A DNA stretch of 64,000 nucleotides. Origin: DASSUC01 sp035649895 (GTDB taxonomy: Bacteria; Actinomycetota; Actinomycetes; Mycobacteriales; Micromonosporaceae). Both the position numbers and the translations under genes were made by a program. Under the pieces are notes generated by a model. That model was not told where the DNA came from. It ran no database searches and saw only the letters and a list, made by a program, of their open reading frames with translations. Location of the stretch: contig DASRIS010000191.1 of the NCBI GenBank assembly GCA_035649895.1, positions 7,670 to 71,669 of the forward strand, given 5' to 3'. Position 1 is the first letter of the stretch. Each line of letters begins with the position of its first letter. Shown piece by piece: positions 16,867-24,808 of this stretch.

Positions 16867-17622
16867 GTGGCGCGAGGCCGCAGGCGGCTTGGGACCTCGC
16901 TGCTGGTGCTCCTGCTCGTGCTCGGCGGGCTGCTGGTCGCCGCCGACCGGGCCGGCGCCTGGGCCGCCGAGCGGACCCTCACGGAGAAGGTCTCCAGCGA
17001 GATCAGGGAGATGAAGATCTCCAGCTCCGAGCCGGAGGTCGGTGTCGGTGGCTTCCCCTTCCTCACCCAGGTCGTCAGCGGCAACTACGAGGACATCCAC
17101 ATCGTGCTGCGGGACGTGTCCCGGGGCGGCCTGGTGCTGCCCGAGCTCGACGTGCACGCCCGGGACGTGAAGGCCGAGCTGAACACGCTGATGTCGGGCG
17201 AGGGCGAGGTGGTGGCCCGGCAGATCCTGGGTACGGCGACCATCGGCTACGCGAGCATCCGGGCGCTGTTCGACCACCCCGGGCTCCAGCTGTCCGAACA
17301 GGACGGCAAGCTGCGGTTGCAGCTGCCGGTCGACGTCTACGGCCAGCGGCTCAACGCGGTGGCGACCGGTCAGATCACCAGCGCCGGTGGTCGGGTGCGG
17401 TTGGCGGTCACCGACATCCGGGCCGAGGGGCTGAACCTGGGGTCCCAGGCACAGGCGTTCCTGGACCAGTACAAGCGGCGCTTGGCGCTGGACATCGCGC
17501 TGCCGCCGCTGCCGTTCCGGCTGAAGGTCGAGGGAGTCCAGGTACGGCCGGAGGGGCTGGCCGTCACCGCCTCGGCGCAGCAGGTGCCGCTGTCTGGTAG
17601 CGCCACGCTGCCCGGCCAGTAG
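16867..17622 (+). CDS. DUF2993 (LmeA-like) lipid-binding envelope protein
   Basis: A 251-residue protein with an N-terminal signal/anchor helix (LGTSLLVLLLVLGGLLVAA) followed by the DUF2993 domain: EPEVGVGGFPFLTQVVSGNYEDI is the diagnostic stretch. Members include mycobacterial LmeA, a phospholipid-binding cell-envelope protein linked to mannan elongation; the role here is inferred from the family. GTG at 16867 has GAGGAGG five bases upstream. It follows a multi-pass membrane protein by 42 bases on the same strand. Confidence 0.87.
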   Translation: MARGRRRLGTSLLVLLLVLGGLLVAADRAGAWAAERTLTEKVSSEIREMKISSSEPEVGVGGFPFLTQVVSGNYEDIHIVLRDVSRGGLVLPELDVHARDVKAELNTLMSGEGEVVARQILGTATIGYASIRALFDHPGLQLSEQDGKLRLQLPVDVYGQRLNAVATGQITSAGGRVRLAVTDIRAEGLNLGSQAQAFLDQYKRRLALDIALPPLPFRLKVEGVQVRPEGLAVTASAQQVPLSGSATLPGQ

Positions 17623-17686
17623 CCGGCCGCGCACTCCTGCCCCGGTGGCTGGCCGCGCGCTCCTGGGCGGACTGGCCGGTCGGTGT

Positions 17687-17692
17687 TAGGCT
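17687..17692 (+). promoter_or_regulatory. -10 element of a probable leaderless transcript
   Basis: TAGGCT lies eight bases before the ATG of the cysteine-rich leader peptide. This spacing places transcription start at or next to the ATG, as in leaderless actinobacterial mRNAs. Confidence 0.6.
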
Positions 17693-17700
17693 GCGCAACC

Positions 17701-17775
17701 ATGGGCATGGTGCTCACCAAGCGGCGCGCGGTCGACCTGTGCCGCGTGGCGACCTGCCTGTGTTGCCGCCGGTAA
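17701..17775 (+). CDS. Cysteine-rich leader peptide (putative cysteine-responsive attenuator)
   Basis: A 24-residue frame: start MGMVLTKRRAVDLCRVATC, ending LCCRR then TAA. Four cysteine codons are grouped near the end. Short polycysteine leader ORFs ahead of sulfur-metabolism genes are known in mycobacteria and other actinobacteria, where ribosome stalling at Cys codons under cysteine shortage relieves repression of the downstream gene. The -10 element spacing supports leaderless translation. The next large gene, 263 bases downstream, is a rhodanese-type sulfurtransferase, which fits. Confidence 0.82.
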   Translation: MGMVLTKRRAVDLCRVATCLCCRR

Positions 17776-17880
17776 CGGCGGCGATCACGCGCCTGCCCTA
17801 GGCAGCCCGCTCTCCGCCCGCTGCGGCGCCGCCCGACGTACTCCGTACTCCGTACCCGTCGGTCGTTGGAGGAGCATCAC

Positions 17881-18042
17881 TTGCCAAATTCCCACGGACC
17901 CCGGCGCAGCGCCTGGCTGGCGCGCCGGGTCCGGCCATATCCCTATGCCCAGGCGCCCGTGCCGGCGTGCCCCGGCCCGCCTGCCCGGACCTGCCCTGCC
18001 CCGACCATCTCGGCATACCCGCCGGAAGGAGCGCATCCATGA
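17881..18042 (+). CDS. Possible 53-residue Pro-rich small protein upstream of the sulfurtransferase
   Basis: A TTG at 17881 has a strong GGAGGAG six bases upstream. The frame runs 53 codons (MPNSHGPRRSAWLARR) and its TGA overlaps the ATG of the sulfurtransferase gene as ATGA. The product is Pro/Arg-rich with no recognised motif. The sulfurtransferase also has its own AAGGAG, so this could be a coupled upstream ORF or simply part of the attenuator RNA. Confidence 0.3.
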   Translation: MPNSHGPRRSAWLARRVRPYPYAQAPVPACPGPPARTCPAPTISAYPPEGAHP

Positions 18043-18890
18043 GCCGTGACACCGCCCTCGTCTCCGCAGACTGGGCCGAGAAGAGCCTCGGCGCGCCCGG
18101 CGTCGTCTTCGTCGAGGTGGACGAGGACACCTCGGCGTACGACGCCGGCCACCTGCCCGGCGCCGTGAAGCTGGACTGGAAGAAGGACCTCCAGGACCCG
18201 GTGCGCCGCGACTTCGTGAACAAGTCCCAGCTCGAGGCGCTGCTGTCCGCCAAGGGCATCAGCAACGACGACACCGTGGTCCTCTACGGCGGCAACAACA
18301 ACTGGTTCGCCGCGTACGCGTACTGGTACCTCAGGCTGTACGGGCACCGCGACGTGCGGCTGCTGGACGGCGGCCGGAAGAAGTGGGAGCTGGACAACCG
18401 TCCACTCACGACAGACCCGGTGTCCCGGCCGCGTACCAGCTATGTGGCCCGCGAGCAGGACCACTCCATCCGGGCGTTCCGGGACGAGGTGCTGGCGGCG
18501 ATCGGCGCCAAGAACCTGGTGGACGTGCGCTCCCCGGACGAGTACGCCGGCCGCCTGCTCGCCCCGGCCCACCTGCCCCAGGAGCAGGCGCAGCGGGGCG
18601 GGCACATCCCCACCGCGCTGAACGTGCCGTGGAGCAAGGCGGCCAACGAGGACGGCACCTTCAGGTCCGACGACGAGCTGCGGGCGCTCTACACAGGTGC
18701 CGGCCTGGACGGGTCCCGGTCGACGATCGCCTACTGCCGGATCGGGGAGCGCTCCTCGCACACCTGGTTCGTCCTGCACGAGCTGCTCGGCCACGACGAC
18801 GTCAAGAACTACGACGGCTCCTGGACCGAGTACGGCTCGCTGGTGGGCGTGCCGGTCGCGGTCGGCGACGAGCCGGGGGAGGCGACATGA
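18039..18890 (+). CDS. Thiosulfate/3-mercaptopyruvate sulfurtransferase (tandem rhodanese)
   Basis: A 283-residue protein of two rhodanese domains. The first keeps the fold (VVFVEVDEDTSAYDAGHLPGA) and the second carries the active-site loop YCRIGERSSHTW, with the persulfide-forming cysteine in C-R-I-G-E-R-S. This is the CysA/SseA type of actinobacterial sulfurtransferase, which moves sulfane sulfur to acceptors such as cyanide or thiols. ATG at 18039 has AAGGAG at good distance. It overlaps the DUF1416 gene by four bases, and a cysteine-rich leader lies upstream. Confidence 0.93.
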   Translation: MSRDTALVSADWAEKSLGAPGVVFVEVDEDTSAYDAGHLPGAVKLDWKKDLQDPVRRDFVNKSQLEALLSAKGISNDDTVVLYGGNNNWFAAYAYWYLRLYGHRDVRLLDGGRKKWELDNRPLTTDPVSRPRTSYVAREQDHSIRAFRDEVLAAIGAKNLVDVRSPDEYAGRLLAPAHLPQEQAQRGGHIPTALNVPWSKAANEDGTFRSDDELRALYTGAGLDGSRSTIAYCRIGERSSHTWFVLHELLGHDDVKNYDGSWTEYGSLVGVPVAVGDEPGEAT

Positions 18891-19240
18891 GCACATCTGT
18901 TGGAGCCGGCGCCGCGGCGGCTGCCGCTGCCGGCTGCGGAGCGCCGGACCAGGCGGTCGCCCTGCCGGCCGGCGTGGACCTGACGAAGGAGACGGTCATC
19001 GCCGGCGTCGTCACGGCGGCGGAGAGCGGTGAGCCGGTGTCCGGGGCGTACGTCCGGCTGCTGGACCGCGACGGTGAGTTCACTGCCGAGGTGGTCACGT
19101 CACCGGCCGGGCAGTTCCGGTTCTTCGCCGCACCCGGCTCGTGGACCGTGCGGGTGCTCTCCCGAGCCGGTGCCGGCACCGCCTCGGTGACCGCGGACCG
19201 GGGGGTCACCGAGGTGGCCGTGTCGGTGGCGGCAGACTGA
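18887..19240 (+). CDS. DUF1416 protein
   Basis: A 117-residue protein with an Ala-rich start containing one Cys (AAAAGCGAPDQ) and then an immunoglobulin-like fold (VIAGVVTAAESGEPVSGAYV, GQFRFFAAPGSWTVRVL) related to carboxypeptidase regulatory domains. DUF1416 genes regularly follow sulfurtransferase genes in actinobacteria, and here the ATGA overlap means coupled translation. The function is unknown; a role in handling sulfane sulfur is suggested only by context. Confidence 0.88.
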   Translation: MSTSVGAGAAAAAAAGCGAPDQAVALPAGVDLTKETVIAGVVTAAESGEPVSGAYVRLLDRDGEFTAEVVTSPAGQFRFFAAPGSWTVRVLSRAGAGTASVTADRGVTEVAVSVAAD

Positions 19241-19248
19241 GCGGGGTC

Positions 19249-19284
19249 CTCCCCCCAACTGCACTGGCGGGCGGTTGGGGGGAG
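19249..19284. terminator. Bidirectional terminator between convergent genes
   Basis: CTCCCCCCAAC (19249-19259) pairs perfectly with GTTGGGGGGAG (19274-19284) across a 14-base loop. It lies just after the DUF1416 stop and before the end of the convergent VOC gene. Confidence 0.75.
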
Positions 19285-19358
19285 CGACCTCATACGCTGC
19301 CGGGCAGCCCTGGACCAGCGGCTGCTCCGGCGGCTGGACCTGCTGCTGCTCGGGCGGC

Positions 19359-19772
19359 CTAGACCTGCGGCTGGGTGATGTTGACCATCCAGGCTACGCC
19401 GAACCGGTCCACGCACATGCCGAACTCGTCGCCCCACATCTGCTTCTCCAGGGGGACCGTCACGGTGCCGCCGTCGGACAGCTTCTCCCAGCAGCCGCTT
19501 AGCTCGTCGGCGTCGTCCCCGCTCAGGCTCACCGAGATGTTGGTCCCGGGGCGGTAGTCGGTCCCGGTCGGGGTGTCGGCGCCCATCAGCGTGAACCCGC
19601 TGGGGGTCTCGAGCATGGCGTGCATGATCTTGTCGGCATCCGGGGAGTCCTGCGCGCCGAACTCACCGAAGGTGCTCAGCCTCAGGTCGCCGCCGAAGAC
19701 ATGCTCGTAGAACTGCATGGCCTGCCGTGCGTCGCCGTTGAAGCTGATGTACGGGTTGAGACGGGATGCCAC
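19359..19772 (-). CDS. VOC family protein (PhnB/glyoxalase-like)
   Basis: A 137-residue single-domain VOC protein: LNPYISFNGDARQAMQFYEH at the start, MLETPSGFTLMGAD in the middle and DRFGVAWMVNI at the end match the PhnB-like subgroup often annotated as DUF899/3-demethylubiquinone-like glyoxalases. Members form metal-binding beta-alpha-beta-beta-beta modules, but their substrates are mostly unknown. Start is the ATG at 19772. It stands alone, convergent to the sulfurtransferase operon. Confidence 0.88.
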   Translation of the reverse strand: MASRLNPYISFNGDARQAMQFYEHVFGGDLRLSTFGEFGAQDSPDADKIMHAMLETPSGFTLMGADTPTGTDYRPGTNISVSLSGDDADELSGCWEKLSDGGTVTVPLEKQMWGDEFGMCVDRFGVAWMVNITQPQV

Positions 19773-19932
19773 TGGAAGCTCCTTCCACGAAACGAAGTTT
19801 CGTCTTGCACCCTAGCCGCGATACCTCTGACGGGCGGCGTCATCCGTGGATCCACGGCGCCCCGCCGGCGGCTACGGTCAGGTTTCGCAGCGGCTCGGGC
19901 CTGCGGGTTGGCGGCGAGCATGGCCTGCCCGC

Positions 19933-20448
19933 TCAGCAGTCAAACACCGACCAGCAGATGTCGTTACGCAGCCGCTGGTCGTCGAGCACGAGCTCGCGAA
20001 CCGCGTCCGGGAGCTGGTCACGCTGCCATCGGCACTCCAGGCGCCCTGCGGCATCGCTCTCGCCTTCCGGCGCGGCAGCACGTACGGCCTTGATGGCATA
20101 GGCGGCCGCACCGAGCTCGTGCGCGGCGACGTGTGCGACGGCCCCCGCCTGGCCGGCAGCGTACGCGGCATGCCGCGCTGCCCCACGCAGGTCTCTGGCC
20201 GCGCCCATCGCCTGGCCGCCCGCCGCGCGAGCCTGCATCATCCTGACCTCACCACGCACCCAGGCACGGGCGTGCTCGACCGCTTGACGTGGTCGTGGGT
20301 CCTCAGGCTGGACCGACTCGAACAGGTGAAGGACGTGCTCCGCGCAGAGCGCTGCCCAAAGAGCGAGGAGATGATGATCCGAATCAGTGAGAGTCCCACC
20401 GCGACGGAGCGTGACGAAGCGAGGGTCCCGAACCTTCGGAAGGATCAT
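19933..20448 (-). CDS. Imm5-like putative immunity protein
   Basis: The 171-residue helical protein has the pattern of the Imm5-type putative immunity family: ALWAALCAEHVLHLFE, then PRPRQAVEHARAWVRGEV, an Ala-rich middle (AARHAAYAAGQAGAVAHVAAHELGAAAYA) and CRWQRDQLPDAVRELVLDD at the end. ATG at 20448 follows GAAGGGAG by nine bases. In the family these proteins neutralise polymorphic toxins. No toxin gene is adjacent; the only large polymorphic toxin in the window is 25 kb away. It may be an orphan immunity gene or may have another role. Confidence 0.6.
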   Translation of the reverse strand: MILPKVRDPRFVTLRRGGTLTDSDHHLLALWAALCAEHVLHLFESVQPEDPRPRQAVEHARAWVRGEVRMMQARAAGGQAMGAARDLRGAARHAAYAAGQAGAVAHVAAHELGAAAYAIKAVRAAAPEGESDAAGRLECRWQRDQLPDAVRELVLDDQRLRNDICWSVFDC

Positions 20449-20631
20449 GGTTGGGCGCTCCCTTCGAAGGGGCAGGCCGCGTCCTCAACCGTAGCGTCGT
20501 TCGAGCACCAGAGCGGGCCTTGCAGCTACCGCCGCTGGACCGCCGACCGCTATGGCGTATCCGCCGGCCCCTTCGGCGGTGGCGACCGTAGCCGTGCCGA
20601 AGCTTCGAGGTGGTCGTGGCCTGGCGCGGGC

Positions 20632-20668
20632 GAGGCCCCGACCTGTTGAAAGCACAGGTCGGGGCCTC
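20632..20668. terminator. Strong hairpin downstream of the BtrH-type gene
   Basis: A 14-base perfect stem, GAGGCCCCGACCTG with CAGGTCGGGGCCTC, and a 9-base loop. It lies 42 bases beyond the stop of the minus-strand gene ending at 20710 and separates it from the Imm5-like gene. Confidence 0.8.
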
Positions 20669-20709
20669 TCGTTCAGGGTCTGCGGCGGACTGGCAGGAGG
20701 CGCGTGGTG

Positions 20710-21954
20710 TCAGCCGGCGAGCAGCGCCACCGCAGCGGTCTCCAGGTCGTGCGCGGCGTCGACCAGGTCAGCCATCTCGGCGAACAGCGCGGCTCGGCCG
20801 TCGACGCCCAGGTCGGGCGCTGGCGGCAGGGTGGCGATGCGTTCGTCGATCTCGCGTACGTCAGTGCCCATCATGGCGAGCAGCATCCGGCGCTCGCACA
20901 GCTCCCCGTACTCACCTGCGTGCGCTTCGGCCCGGGCGGCAAGCGCCGACCAGTGCGCGCCCGACTCGCGGAACAGCTTCGCCGCGTCGGTCAGCGCCGG
21001 CCGGCCGAGCATGCCGGCCGCCTCGTCCAGGAAGTCCGCGTAGAGCGGGCGGGTGCCGCCGGGCGCGGTGTGGGACACCTCGAGGCACTCGTAGAGCCGG
21101 CGCATCACCGCGCTGAACGACTCCGGCGCGGCGAACCTGCGTACCCATCCTGATTTTGTACGGCCGTCGCGCAGCTGACCGGAGAGCCGGCGCATGCCGG
21201 AGAAGCCGAAGTTCGCGTCGAAGCTGTGCCCGAGTACCGGCCCGGTGAGGTGGGCGACGGTCGTCGCGATGGCGCCGTCGAGGTCCGGCTGGCCGGCGCG
21301 GACGGACTCCAGCACGATCCGGTGGTGGCGCCCCTTCCTGTGCCCGGCCCACGCCGCCGCGAGCTCGTCGGTCGAGAGCCGGTGCGGCACCGCGGCGGAG
21401 TCGTCGATGAGCACGGTGTCGCCGTCGATGCCGGCCACCACCACGCCGTACGGTTCGGTCGCGAGCGCCGCCTCGTCGCTGTGCCAGGGCAGCCGCTTGC
21501 GGTCGACGCTGACATAGACCGGTTTGCCCCGCTCAATGGCGGTGCGCAGCGCCGCCAGTGCGCGCGGCGTTGACGTGCTGTGCTCCTCGACGTACGACAG
21601 GGGCAGGCGGCGCAGCGCCGACTCGACCCAAGGCTGCGGGTGGTGCTGGGCCACGATCGTCATGATGGGGGGCATGCCGCGGTACTCGAAGACCGCGTAC
21701 ATGAAGCCGACACCGCCGGCGAGCCCGCACACCAACGCCTCGGAGCACTCGATACCGGCTTGGCGTAGCAGGTGCACGGCCAGCGAGCTGCGCCGGTGCT
21801 GCCCCGGCCCGAACGTGTCGTAGCCGGGAACCAGGCCGCTCGGCAGCGCGGGCAGCTCCGGCCGGACCACATGGCGGCGGGCGGTGGTGTACGACTCGCC
21901 GGTGCGCGCCATGCGCTCCCGTACCAGCTTCTTGAGTCGCCGTTGTTCGGTCAC
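20710..21954 (-). CDS. BtrH N-terminal domain/DUF4872-type protein
   Basis: A 414-residue protein with a short N-terminal helix (LVRERMARTGESYTTARRHV) followed by a BtrH/peptidase-C39-like domain: GPGQHRRSSLAVHLLRQAG aligns with the family Cys/His region although the usual catalytic Cys is not obvious, and SYVEEHSTSTPRALAALRTA and KPVYVSVDRKRLPW match its later parts. BtrH is an acyltransferase-type enzyme of butirosin biosynthesis; the C-terminal region is DUF4872-like. GTG at 21954 is used; an ATG at 22038 with GAGG upstream would add 28 residues. The MFS exporter upstream on the same strand hints at a small-molecule role. Confidence 0.65.
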   Translation of the reverse strand: MTEQRRLKKLVRERMARTGESYTTARRHVVRPELPALPSGLVPGYDTFGPGQHRRSSLAVHLLRQAGIECSEALVCGLAGGVGFMYAVFEYRGMPPIMTIVAQHHPQPWVESALRRLPLSYVEEHSTSTPRALAALRTAIERGKPVYVSVDRKRLPWHSDEAALATEPYGVVVAGIDGDTVLIDDSAAVPHRLSTDELAAAWAGHRKGRHHRIVLESVRAGQPDLDGAIATTVAHLTGPVLGHSFDANFGFSGMRRLSGQLRDGRTKSGWVRRFAAPESFSAVMRRLYECLEVSHTAPGGTRPLYADFLDEAAGMLGRPALTDAAKLFRESGAHWSALAARAEAHAGEYGELCERRMLLAMMGTDVREIDERIATLPPAPDLGVDGRAALFAEMADLVDAAHDLETAAVALLAG

Positions 21955-22303
21955 GTCATGTCCTGTCCAGGACGGTGGCAGCGGCACTGCGCCCACGCCG
22001 GCTCGCCGCGCCCCGTCCGGCAGCTCGCGGCTGGACATGGACGACCTCGCCGGTCGCTCCGCGATGGCATGGTGGCCACCTTCGCCCCCGCGGCGCCGGC
22101 GTGCGTGGGCCACCGGTCAGGGGGTACGGCGCGCGGGCCGCGCCGCTCCCGATCGTACCCGTCGTACTGCGTCGGGCAGTGGTTCGGCCGACCAGGCGGT
22201 TCCCCCGCAGCCCACACCTGACCAAGCGCTCCGCGGCAGCTGAGTGACTTCCGGAGCGCGCGGCTGACAGCCTGCGCCCAGGTCACGCAGGCGGTCCGGT
22301 GGT
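21955..22303. other. Intergenic region between the MFS and BtrH-type genes
   Basis: About 350 bases. Minus-strand frames extend through it but show no conserved product. It may contain the BtrH gene promoter and a possible N-terminal extension of that gene from the ATG at 22038. Confidence 0.45.
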
Positions 22304-23734
22304 TCAGCTCTGACCGGCTGGGCTGAGCTCGGCGGTGGTCATCGGAGCGTGCACATAGCGGTGGCTCAGGCGCCGGTACGGGCGGCTGCGGAGCGCTATG
22401 GCCGTGGCGAGCAGGCCCACGATGCCGGTCAGCATGAACACGAGCGCGAGGCCGCGGTCTGCGCCGGTGCCGAACCAGCCGCCGATCGCCCGGGCCCCCG
22501 CACCATCGGTCATGAACGGGATGAACACGAACTGTGCGATCGGTGAGATCAGGAACGCGGTCAGTGGCGAGGCGGCCAGCTCGACGCTCTGCGCGAACCC
22601 GAAGACCCGACCCTGCCGCTCGTAGGGGACCACCTTCTGCAGGATCGTCTGCTCCGCGGCCTCCGCGTACGGCACGAGCAGCATGTACACGTACATCCCA
22701 ACGGCGAGCAGCACGATCGAGGACCGCAGCGGGAAGAGCAGGGTGACGGTCCACAGCACCACATTCACCATCAGCAGCAGCCAGACCGGGTTGCGGCCCA
22801 GGCCGGTCCGGGCGACGAGCAGCCCACCGACGATGAAGCCCGTGCTCAGGATCCCCCACAGCAGGCCCCACGCCTGGACCGACACCAACGACAGCCCGTA
22901 CGCGTCCATGAGCGCCATGAAGACGCCACCGAGGAGGTTGTTGAACGCGGAGAAACCGATCAGCGCCACCAGCCCCGGCACCCCGCGGACCACCTGGATG
23001 GTGCCCCGCAGGTCCACCGTGCGCTTCCCGGTGAACGCCGGCTCACCGGATACTCCCGAAGCCCCGCCGGCCACCGGGGGCGCGCCCGGCGCCGCCGGCG
23101 GCGTACCGGCGGCGCTCGCCTCCATCCGGGTCACCGGCGCCGGGACGAGGGCCAGGTGCGCTACGGCGACGGCGAGCACCACCAACGCCAGGACCAGCAC
23201 CCAGAACATGCCGCCGACCGCCACGAGTACGCCGCTGATGACCGAGGAGACCAGGAAGGAGACGCCTGTGGCGGTGCCGACCAGCCCGTTGGCCCGGTCC
23301 CGGCGGTCCTCGGCGATCAGCACGGTCACCAGCGTCTGCAGCGCGATCGTGCGGATGTTGCCCACGATGACCCCCACCATGAGCAGCACGATGAGTGCCC
23401 ACAGCGCGACGCTCGTCGGGTCGGTGAACGACCTGTGCGGGGTGACCTGGTAGATGGCGAAGACCACGGCGTACATCGTGAGCGACACCACCGCCGACAG
23501 CTGCATGATCGTCTTCTTCGCGTGGTGGTCGACCAGGCTGCCGAACCAGATACCGGTCAGCGCCGTCATCACCAGGAAGATCCCGGCGACCACGCCGGTG
23601 GCGAAGACCGAACGTGTCTGCAGGTACACGTAGAAGGTGAGCGCGAACCAGACGGTGAAGTTGATCACTGTCACCAGCAGCGTACTGACCAGCAGATGGT
23701 AGAAGGTCCTCAGGTCGCCCCGGATGATGCCCAT
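22304..23734 (-). CDS. MFS transporter
   Basis: A 476-residue protein from MGIIRGDLRTFYHLLV with twelve predicted membrane helices. The family loop between helices 2 and 3 is GIWFGSLVDHHAKKTIM, a form of the MFS G-x-x-x-D-R/K-x-x-R/K motif, and a cytoplasmic Gly/Ala/Pro-rich linker of ~45 residues separates the two halves. This is the type of exporter with macrolide-efflux resemblance; the substrate is unknown. The start at 23734 is a judgement: a longer form from ATG 23830 would add 32 residues of poor codon bias. It lies between the sugar ABC operon and the BtrH-type gene. Confidence 0.8.
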   Translation of the reverse strand: MGIIRGDLRTFYHLLVSTLLVTVINFTVWFALTFYVYLQTRSVFATGVVAGIFLVMTALTGIWFGSLVDHHAKKTIMQLSAVVSLTMYAVVFAIYQVTPHRSFTDPTSVALWALIVLLMVGVIVGNIRTIALQTLVTVLIAEDRRDRANGLVGTATGVSFLVSSVISGVLVAVGGMFWVLVLALVVLAVAVAHLALVPAPVTRMEASAAGTPPAAPGAPPVAGGASGVSGEPAFTGKRTVDLRGTIQVVRGVPGLVALIGFSAFNNLLGGVFMALMDAYGLSLVSVQAWGLLWGILSTGFIVGGLLVARTGLGRNPVWLLLMVNVVLWTVTLLFPLRSSIVLLAVGMYVYMLLVPYAEAAEQTILQKVVPYERQGRVFGFAQSVELAASPLTAFLISPIAQFVFIPFMTDGAGARAIGGWFGTGADRGLALVFMLTGIVGLLATAIALRSRPYRRLSHRYVHAPMTTAELSPAGQS

Positions 23735-23961
23735 GGAAGTGAACGGTATGACCTCAAGCAGGGTTGACGTCCAACCGGTCTCCGGTGCGGCGGCGCGCTC
23801 GGCCTGATGGCCCGGACCGACGTCGGCCATCTGCAGGGGTGAGGCACAGCAGTTCGCCCACCTACCCGGCGACCCTACGACACCCGGCACTACGTCGGGC
23901 GACGTCGCCGGGGCATCTGCTCACCGGATGGCCGGGCGGTCAGGACGACGTGGAGACCGCG

Positions 23962-24807
23962 TCAGCCCTTCACGCCCGAGCCGATGTCGGTGGAGACGAA
24001 ATGTCGCTGGAATGCCACGAAGAGGGCGACGGCCGGGGCGGCCAGCACGCAGGCACCCGCGAGAATGGCGCCGTACGGGTTCGCGGCTCGGGACGCCACG
24101 TTGCTGATGTAGTTGGCCAGGGAGACGGCTAGCGGCTGCATGTCCGCCTGCTTCGTCACGAGGAACGGCCAGAGGAACTCGTTCCACGGCCCGATGAACG
24201 TGAGCAGGACGGCGGTCAGCAGCGCCGGCCGTACCAGGGGCAGCGCGACCGACCAGAGGATGCGCAGCTCGCCGGCGCCGTCCATGCGCGCGGCGGAGAA
24301 CAGGTCGTCGGGCAGCTGGAGGAAGAACTGCCGGAAGATGAAGACCGCGACGGTGTTGATCGCGAACGGCAGGATCATGCCGAGATAGGAGTCGGCCAGG
24401 CCGTAGCCCCGCACGATCAGCACGTAGAGCGGGATCAGCAGCAGCTGGAACGGGATCACCTGGACCAGCAGGACCAGCGCGAACAACGTGCCCCTGCCCC
24501 GGAAGTGTAGGCGGGCCAGCGCGTAGCCGGCGAGCACACCGAAGACCACCGTGCCGAGGATCACCCCTCCGGTAAAAATGCCCGAGTTGACCAGGGAGCG
24601 GAGCAGGGCGACCCGGGAGTTGATGTCGGCGTAGTTGTCCAGGGTGGGGCTTGAGGTGGGAAATGCGCCCGCGACCGAGGTGTCCGGTTCGGACTGCAGA
24701 GAGCCGATCAGCATGTAGTAGAAGGGAAACAGGAACACCAGGGCGCCGGCGAGCAGGACGGCGTACCGGAGGAGCCCGGGCCGTCGCGGGCCGGATGTTG
24801 ATGGCAC
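23962..24807 (-). CDS. Carbohydrate ABC transporter permease (MalG type)
   Basis: A 281-residue permease with six membrane segments. It has the EAA docking loop RMDGAGELRILWSVALPLVRPAL that contacts the ATPase, and the usual GPWNEFLWPFL segment of sugar permeases. It pairs with the MalF-type permease whose stop lies one base upstream. The operon encodes no ATPase, so a shared MsiK-like ATPase elsewhere in the genome is expected, as established for actinomycete sugar transporters. Confidence 0.93.
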   Translation of the reverse strand: MPSTSGPRRPGLLRYAVLLAGALVFLFPFYYMLIGSLQSEPDTSVAGAFPTSSPTLDNYADINSRVALLRSLVNSGIFTGGVILGTVVFGVLAGYALARLHFRGRGTLFALVLLVQVIPFQLLLIPLYVLIVRGYGLADSYLGMILPFAINTVAVFIFRQFFLQLPDDLFSAARMDGAGELRILWSVALPLVRPALLTAVLLTFIGPWNEFLWPFLVTKQADMQPLAVSLANYISNVASRAANPYGAILAGACVLAAPAVALFVAFQRHFVSTDIGSGVKG

Positions 24808-24808
24808 G

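Noticed and set aside
20449..20668. Possible tRNA-like fold around the hairpin at 20632-20668
   Set aside because: The stem is a simple 14-base hairpin; no T-loop GTTC, anticodon arm or acceptor stem fits.
23735..23890. Longer MFS N-terminus
   Set aside because: Codon third positions are poor in GC compared with the gene body, and no Shine-Dalgarno precedes the upstream starts.
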